Below, piece after piece: positions 60,830-64,000 of a stretch of DNA of 64,000 bases (the first letter of the stretch is position 1; each line of letters begins with the position of its first letter). Below the pieces are notes generated by a model that saw nothing but the letters and a program-made list of their open reading frames with translations, was not told where the DNA came from and did not search any database. Made by a program: the position numbers and the translations under genes. Source of the stretch: UBA8752 sp002336475 (GTDB lineage: Bacteria > Bacteroidota > Bacteroidia > Flavobacteriales_D > Sanyastnellaceae); assembly GCA_943846755.1 (NCBI GenBank), contig OX044365.1, positions 2,852,001-2,916,000 of the forward strand, in the 5' to 3' direction.

Positions 60830-61960
60830 TTACCAGCCGAACTCTTGGACGTCAACGCGGCCGAATTTTCCTGCGCCAGCCAACCACAAGGCCTTTCCGT
60901 CCGGACTGAAGCGAGCGGTGTAAAAGGCGCTGTCAGAAAAGTGCCGCCAGGACTGCCCTCCATCTTCGCTCAGGTCGATTCCGCCAGGTGTGCCCACCAG
61001 CGCCAGTTGGCGGCCACCACTGCCGGGACGGTAACGGACCGATGACGCATAGCCAGGCCCGGTGCCTTCCGAGATGAGTTCCCATGTCTCGCCACCGTCC
61101 TGAGTGGTCGCTCCACGTCGGGACTGGCCCGTTTTGTCTTCCCAGTTTCCACCCCAGATGATGCCATGCAAAGCGTCGGCAAAGTCCATAGAAAACCCGC
61201 CGGTCATTGTTCCTCCTTGTAAGAGGGGAGTGGGAAATACCTTCCAATTCAGCCCCCGATCGGTGCTGCGGTAGATGCGAGAAGCCCCTCCGCCGGAGAG
61301 CATCCAAACGGTGTCGCCAGCAGCGGCGAGGTTCCCATTGGAGGCAGCAAAAGCAGCTTCTCCTGGCATCGCCTGGGGAACGCCACGGTCGAGGAAATTG
61401 GCGCAGGGCAGCTGGCTCCATGACCGTCCTCCGTCTTCCGAACGTACCACACAAAGACAAGTGCCGATGCGGTCACCCATGGCGATGAGGGTCTGCTCGT
61501 CCAGTTTCAGGATGGCATCCATAAAGGCAGCGCTGTCCGACAGGACCCAGGTGCTTTGACGGGGCAGTTTGATGGTGCCATTGCCGAGGATTGGCGCCCT
61601 TTGGATGTGCGCGGGTGAGGCGATGGCGGTTCCCAGCACGGCATCGGATGTGACCGCGATTCCCCTGAAATGGAGCGGGACCAGCGAATCCCCCACCATC
61701 ACGCCCTGGTCCTTCATGCGGTGGACTGTGGTGCTTTGGTCCTCGAGGATGACATGCACCCACTCACCGGTTGAGCCTGCAAGCCAAGCCTCGCCAGCAG
61801 CGGTGGCTTCTAGAGCCCGCCAGCTGCCTTCCATGGGTTTGTGCAGGATGCCTTGGTGGTCCACTTTCCAGTCCAAAGGGGCGCAGGAGAATGCGATCAG
61901 AGGGAGGGCCAGCAAGAGCAATGTGTTGGGCCGAGCGGATTTTGATGGAATTTTGAGCAT
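60830..61960 (-). CDS. BNR/Ycf48-like beta-propeller lipoprotein
   Basis: A 376-residue lipoprotein: start ATG 61960, signal NTLLLLALPLIAFSCAPLD. The body has BNR/Asp-box repeats (SEDGGRSWSQLP, STDRGLNWKVFPTPL, TQDGGETWELIS, SEDGGQSWRHFSD) that resemble the Ycf48/HCF136 type and the common oxidoreductase-annotated propellers of Bacteroidota. FYTARFSPDGKALWLAGAGKFGRV is the closing blade. No catalytic site is visible. Its start codon overlaps that of the divergent SdpI gene by two bases (CATG at 61958-61961). Confidence 0.78.
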   Translation of the reverse strand: MLKIPSKSARPNTLLLLALPLIAFSCAPLDWKVDHQGILHKPMEGSWRALEATAAGEAWLAGSTGEWVHVILEDQSTTVHRMKDQGVMVGDSLVPLHFRGIAVTSDAVLGTAIASPAHIQRAPILGNGTIKLPRQSTWVLSDSAAFMDAILKLDEQTLIAMGDRIGTCLCVVRSEDGGRSWSQLPCANFLDRGVPQAMPGEAAFAASNGNLAAAGDTVWMLSGGGASRIYRSTDRGLNWKVFPTPLLQGGTMTGGFSMDFADALHGIIWGGNWEDKTGQSRRGATTQDGGETWELISEGTGPGYASSVRYRPGSGGRQLALVGTPGGIDLSEDGGQSWRHFSDSAFYTARFSPDGKALWLAGAGKFGRVDVQEFGW

Positions 61961-62315
61961 GGCAATCACAGTTGCGTTCACTTGGGGCAATTTGGCCTTG
62001 AATCTGATACCAGGAGCCATCTTGTGGGTGATTCAAGCGGTGGTGCGGCGAAATATGCCCAAGAACCCCAATGGGACTTATGGATACCGCACACCGCGCT
62101 CCATGGCATCTCAAGAGGCTTGGGATTATGCCAATCTGCGGTCCATTAACCTCATGGCTTGGTTCAGTTGGCCCACCATGGCTGCGGCTGTCCCTTGCGC
62201 GCTGTACCTCGATGTATCGGAAGCCCAGGGGCTGTTATACGGGGCCATGACAGTGGGCTGTTTGTGGCCCTTGGCGGTGGTGGAATGGGAATTGTGGCGC
62301 GGAAAACATCGGTGA
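61959..62315 (+). CDS. SdpI family membrane protein
   Basis: A 118-residue integral membrane protein with the SdpI signature YGYRTPRSMASQEAWDYANL (about residues 40-60), the conserved core of the family, flanked by three hydrophobic segments (TWGNLALNLIPGAILWVIQAVV, WFSWPTMAAAVPCALYLDV, LLYGAMTVGCLWPLAVVEWEL). SdpI homologues were first found as immunity proteins against a Bacillus toxin; most relatives have no known role. The longer open frame upstream is antisense to the BNR gene, so ATG 61959 is chosen. Cotranscription with downstream genes is possible but a 44-bp gap with AT-rich sequence follows. Confidence 0.82.
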   Translation: MAITVAFTWGNLALNLIPGAILWVIQAVVRRNMPKNPNGTYGYRTPRSMASQEAWDYANLRSINLMAWFSWPTMAAAVPCALYLDVSEAQGLLYGAMTVGCLWPLAVVEWELWRGKHR

Positions 62316-62359
62316 AGGATTCATTGTTCAACCTTAGTGAACCGTGTTATATTCCGACA

Positions 62360-62716
62360 ATGAGTGAACGAATTTGGGCGCTGGCGATGGCGGTGTTAAT
62401 GATGGTCGGCTGTACCTATGATGACCTCGATTCGCTGGGCACACCCCGGGATTGTGACGCGTTTGACGTGAGCTACGGTGGAGACATTCTGCCCTTGGTG
62501 ACGGACCACTGTCAGGGATGTCACGCTGGAGGCGCCCCTTCAGCAGGCATTGGATTCGAAACGCATGCAGATGTGGCATTGTTTGCTGAAATCATGTTGG
62601 ATCGGATGAGCCGGGCCGAAGGTGATGCTGAGTTGATGCCCCAGTCAGGCAAGCTCGATTCTTGTTCTATCGCCCTCTTTAACGCTTGGATTGAAGCCGG
62701 AAAACCCAACAATTGA
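62360..62716 (+). CDS. small cytochrome c-like haem lipoprotein
   Basis: A 118-residue lipoprotein (ALAMAVLMMVGCTYDD, Cys about 18). It contains one haem c motif, DHCQGCHAGG (CxxCH, about residue 52), and a likely axial methionine in AELMPQSGKLDSCS. The pattern FDVSYGGDILPLVTDHCQGCH is that of the cytochrome domains found before YceI in Bacteroidota. The stop overlaps the next start by one base (TGATG), so it is translationally coupled to YceI. Function inferred as a surface or periplasmic electron carrier. Confidence 0.75.
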   Translation: MSERIWALAMAVLMMVGCTYDDLDSLGTPRDCDAFDVSYGGDILPLVTDHCQGCHAGGAPSAGIGFETHADVALFAEIMLDRMSRAEGDAELMPQSGKLDSCSIALFNAWIEAGKPNN

Positions 62717-63252
62717 TGAAACAGTTCTTATTTCTATTCACGCTGTGTTTTTCAGTCGCGGTGGTCCAGGCTCAACGCTTCTCTACCCGAGATGCGCGCA
62801 TTGAATTTCTATCTGAAACCCCTGTGGAAGACATTCAGGCCGAGAGCAATGAGGCCTCGGCCATTTTCGACATGTCCAATGGTCAAATGGCGTTTCAGGT
62901 TCCCATTCTCAGTTTTCATTTTCCCAAGGCGCTGATGGAGGAGCATTTCAATGAGAATTACATGGAGTCTGCCCGCTATCCCAAAGCAACTTTCCGAGGT
63001 GTGGTTGAAGGGTTGGACCCCAACAAAGAGGGAGAACAGTTTGTGACGGTCAAGGGCACCTTGGAGATGCATGGTGTGTCGAAAGAAAGGACGATTCAAG
63101 GGACGATGGTCCGAGATGGCGATTGGTGGATGGTCGAATCCCAGTTTGAAGTGGCATGCGAAGACCACGCCATAGACATCCCCAAGGTTGTTACTGAAAA
63201 CATCGCCGAAATCATCGGTGTGACCTTGCGCGCTGAATTGGAATTGAAATGA
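62716..63252 (+). CDS. YceI family periplasmic protein
   Basis: A 178-residue lipocalin-like protein with signal peptide (FLFLFTLCFSVAVVQAQR). YceI core: ARIEFLSETPVEDIQAESNEASAIFDMSNGQMAFQVPI, LMEEHFNENYMESARYPKATFRG, VTVKGTLEMHGVSKERTIQGTM. The family binds isoprenoid-type lipids, and some members touch quinone metabolism. It is placed between a haem lipoprotein and a DUF5777 barrel (the stop overlaps the next start by 4 bp, ATGA). Confidence 0.9.
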   Translation: MKQFLFLFTLCFSVAVVQAQRFSTRDARIEFLSETPVEDIQAESNEASAIFDMSNGQMAFQVPILSFHFPKALMEEHFNENYMESARYPKATFRGVVEGLDPNKEGEQFVTVKGTLEMHGVSKERTIQGTMVRDGDWWMVESQFEVACEDHAIDIPKVVTENIAEIIGVTLRAELELK

Positions 63253-64000
63253 AGAGGACAATTTGTGGTTTGGCCACCGGCCTCTTTTTGGGTTTTGGAG
63301 GGGGACTGTTCGCGCAGGACGACCTGATGGATTTTTTTGATGACGGAGCTGAACCAGCGGTGGTGACAGCCGTGTTCAAGGCAGGGCGCATCATCAATGT
63401 TCAGAGTCCGGAGACCTCGGGCAAAGGCGAAATGAACTTTATCATTGCGCACCGTTTTGGCCGAATTTCCGATGGTTGGTACGACTTGTTTGGACTTGAC
63501 AACGCGCAGATGCGCATGGGCTTGGACTATGGCGTGACAGACCAACTGCAGGTAGGTGTTGCGCGGTCTGGTTTTGGGAAAACCCTCGAAGCCAGTGCGA
63601 AGTGGCGTTTTGTAGAGCAGCAGGAGGGCGGCGGATCGCCGGTCAGTTTGACGGGTTACTCTGTCTTGATGCGGGACGGATTGCGTTTTCCAGAAGATGG
63701 CATTCAGCGCAAAGGCGTGCACCGCATGAGTTATGTGCACCAGCTTGTGGTGGCCCGCAAGTGCTCGCCCGATTTGTCTTTGGCCTTGATCCCTTCACTG
63801 GTGCACCGAAACCTCGTGGGCAATGTGGAACAGGCCAATGACGTAGGGACCATCGGAGCGGGCTTTCGTTACAAACTCAACAACCGGCTCTCGGTCAATG
63901 GTGAGTATCATTATTTGTTGCCGCGTCCTGTGGAAGACAACTTCGTGAATTCACTGAGCCTCGGGTTGGACATTGAAACGGGAGGGCACGTATTTCAGCT
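63249..64000 (+). CDS. DUF5777 family beta-barrel protein, cut by window edge
   Basis: An open frame starting at ATG 63249 and still open at the window end, 250 codons seen. It has a signal peptide (GLATGLFLGFGGGLFAQDD) and DUF5777 text: FKAGRIINVQSPETSGKGEMNFIIAHRFGRISDGWYDLFGLDNAQMRMGLDYGVTDQLQVGVARSGFGKTLEASAKW. Alternating strands suggest an outer-membrane barrel. It overlaps YceI by 4 bp. Together with the preceding cytochrome and YceI genes it forms a conserved Bacteroidota trio. The C-terminus lies outside the window. Confidence 0.85.
   Translation, partial: MKRTICGLATGLFLGFGGGLFAQDDLMDFFDDGAEPAVVTAVFKAGRIINVQSPETSGKGEMNFIIAHRFGRISDGWYDLFGLDNAQMRMGLDYGVTDQLQVGVARSGFGKTLEASAKWRFVEQQEGGGSPVSLTGYSVLMRDGLRFPEDGIQRKGVHRMSYVHQLVVARKCSPDLSLALIPSLVHRNLVGNVEQANDVGTIGAGFRYKLNNRLSVNGEYHYLLPRPVEDNFVNSLSLGLDIETGGHVFQ

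Noticed and set aside
61569..61958. Upstream extension of the SdpI open frame
   Set aside because: It runs antisense through the BNR lipoprotein and lacks SdpI-like sequence.

Overview
The window looks like a chromosomal segment from a free-living, probably marine, member of the Bacteroidota (Flavobacteriales-like). The reasons are a SusC/SusD pair, five proteins ending in type IX secretion (T9SS) C-terminal sorting domains, Bacteroidota-specific families (DUF4920, DUF4625, DUF5777, the MGRSQETF-type cold-shock protein), a monomeric phenylalanine hydroxylase, and a full kit for the algal beta-1,3-glucan laminarin. Base composition looks moderately GC-rich by eye. No rRNA, tRNA, CRISPR array, insertion sequence or phage gene was recognised.

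Layout. 1-4.6 kb (minus): glycerol use (glpD, glpK), a thioredoxin-like protein, a PhnA/YjdM zinc-ribbon protein and a T9SS delta-60-repeat protein; almost every gene here carries single-base frameshifts. 4.6-9.3 kb: glycosyltransferase, sulfotransferase, methyltransferase, PhzF isomerase, a PNGase F-like lipoprotein and a small zinc ribbon. 9.4-13.7 kb: a 1,429-residue secreted BNR/PKD/LamG protein with a dockerin-like tail. 14.5-25.5 kb (minus): a compact polysaccharide utilisation locus, transcribed GH3 - tandem-module surface protein - SusC - SusD - PKD lipoprotein - GH16, bounded by a palindrome at the promoter and a strong terminator. 25.6-27.5 kb: two small lipoproteins and a gene-free stretch of about 950 bp rich in hairpins. 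27.5-37.1 kb: a large cysteine-repeat T9SS protein and housekeeping genes (GreA/B-like, cold shock, desaturase, typA). 37.2-40.8 kb: a His-rich protein, a TonB-dependent receptor and a DUF4625 lipoprotein, likely a metal-uptake cassette. 40.9-49.5 kb: glyA, cutC, GH20, a T9SS beta-helix protein and an M1 peptidase. 49.5-59.1 kb (minus): a second glucan operon (GH149-like phosphorylase, GH17 lipoprotein, two-domain GH30 lipoprotein, GPH-type MFS transporter, GH17). 59.4-64 kb: phhA, a methyltransferase, a BNR lipoprotein, SdpI and a cytochrome c / YceI / DUF5777 operon.

How the genes could work together (inference). In the first locus the tandem-module protein, SusD and the PKD lipoprotein would hold laminarin at the surface, GH16 would cut it, SusC would import oligosaccharides and GH3 would trim them. 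In the second, lipoprotein GH17 and GH30 enzymes would process beta-1,3 and beta-1,6 linkages, the MFS carrier would move oligosaccharides into the cytoplasm, and cytoplasmic GH17 plus a GH149-like phosphorylase would give glucose-1-phosphate. The least explained object in the window is the hairpin-rich stretch at about 26.64-27.39 kb, which looks like a large structured RNA on the minus strand that I cannot assign to a known class.
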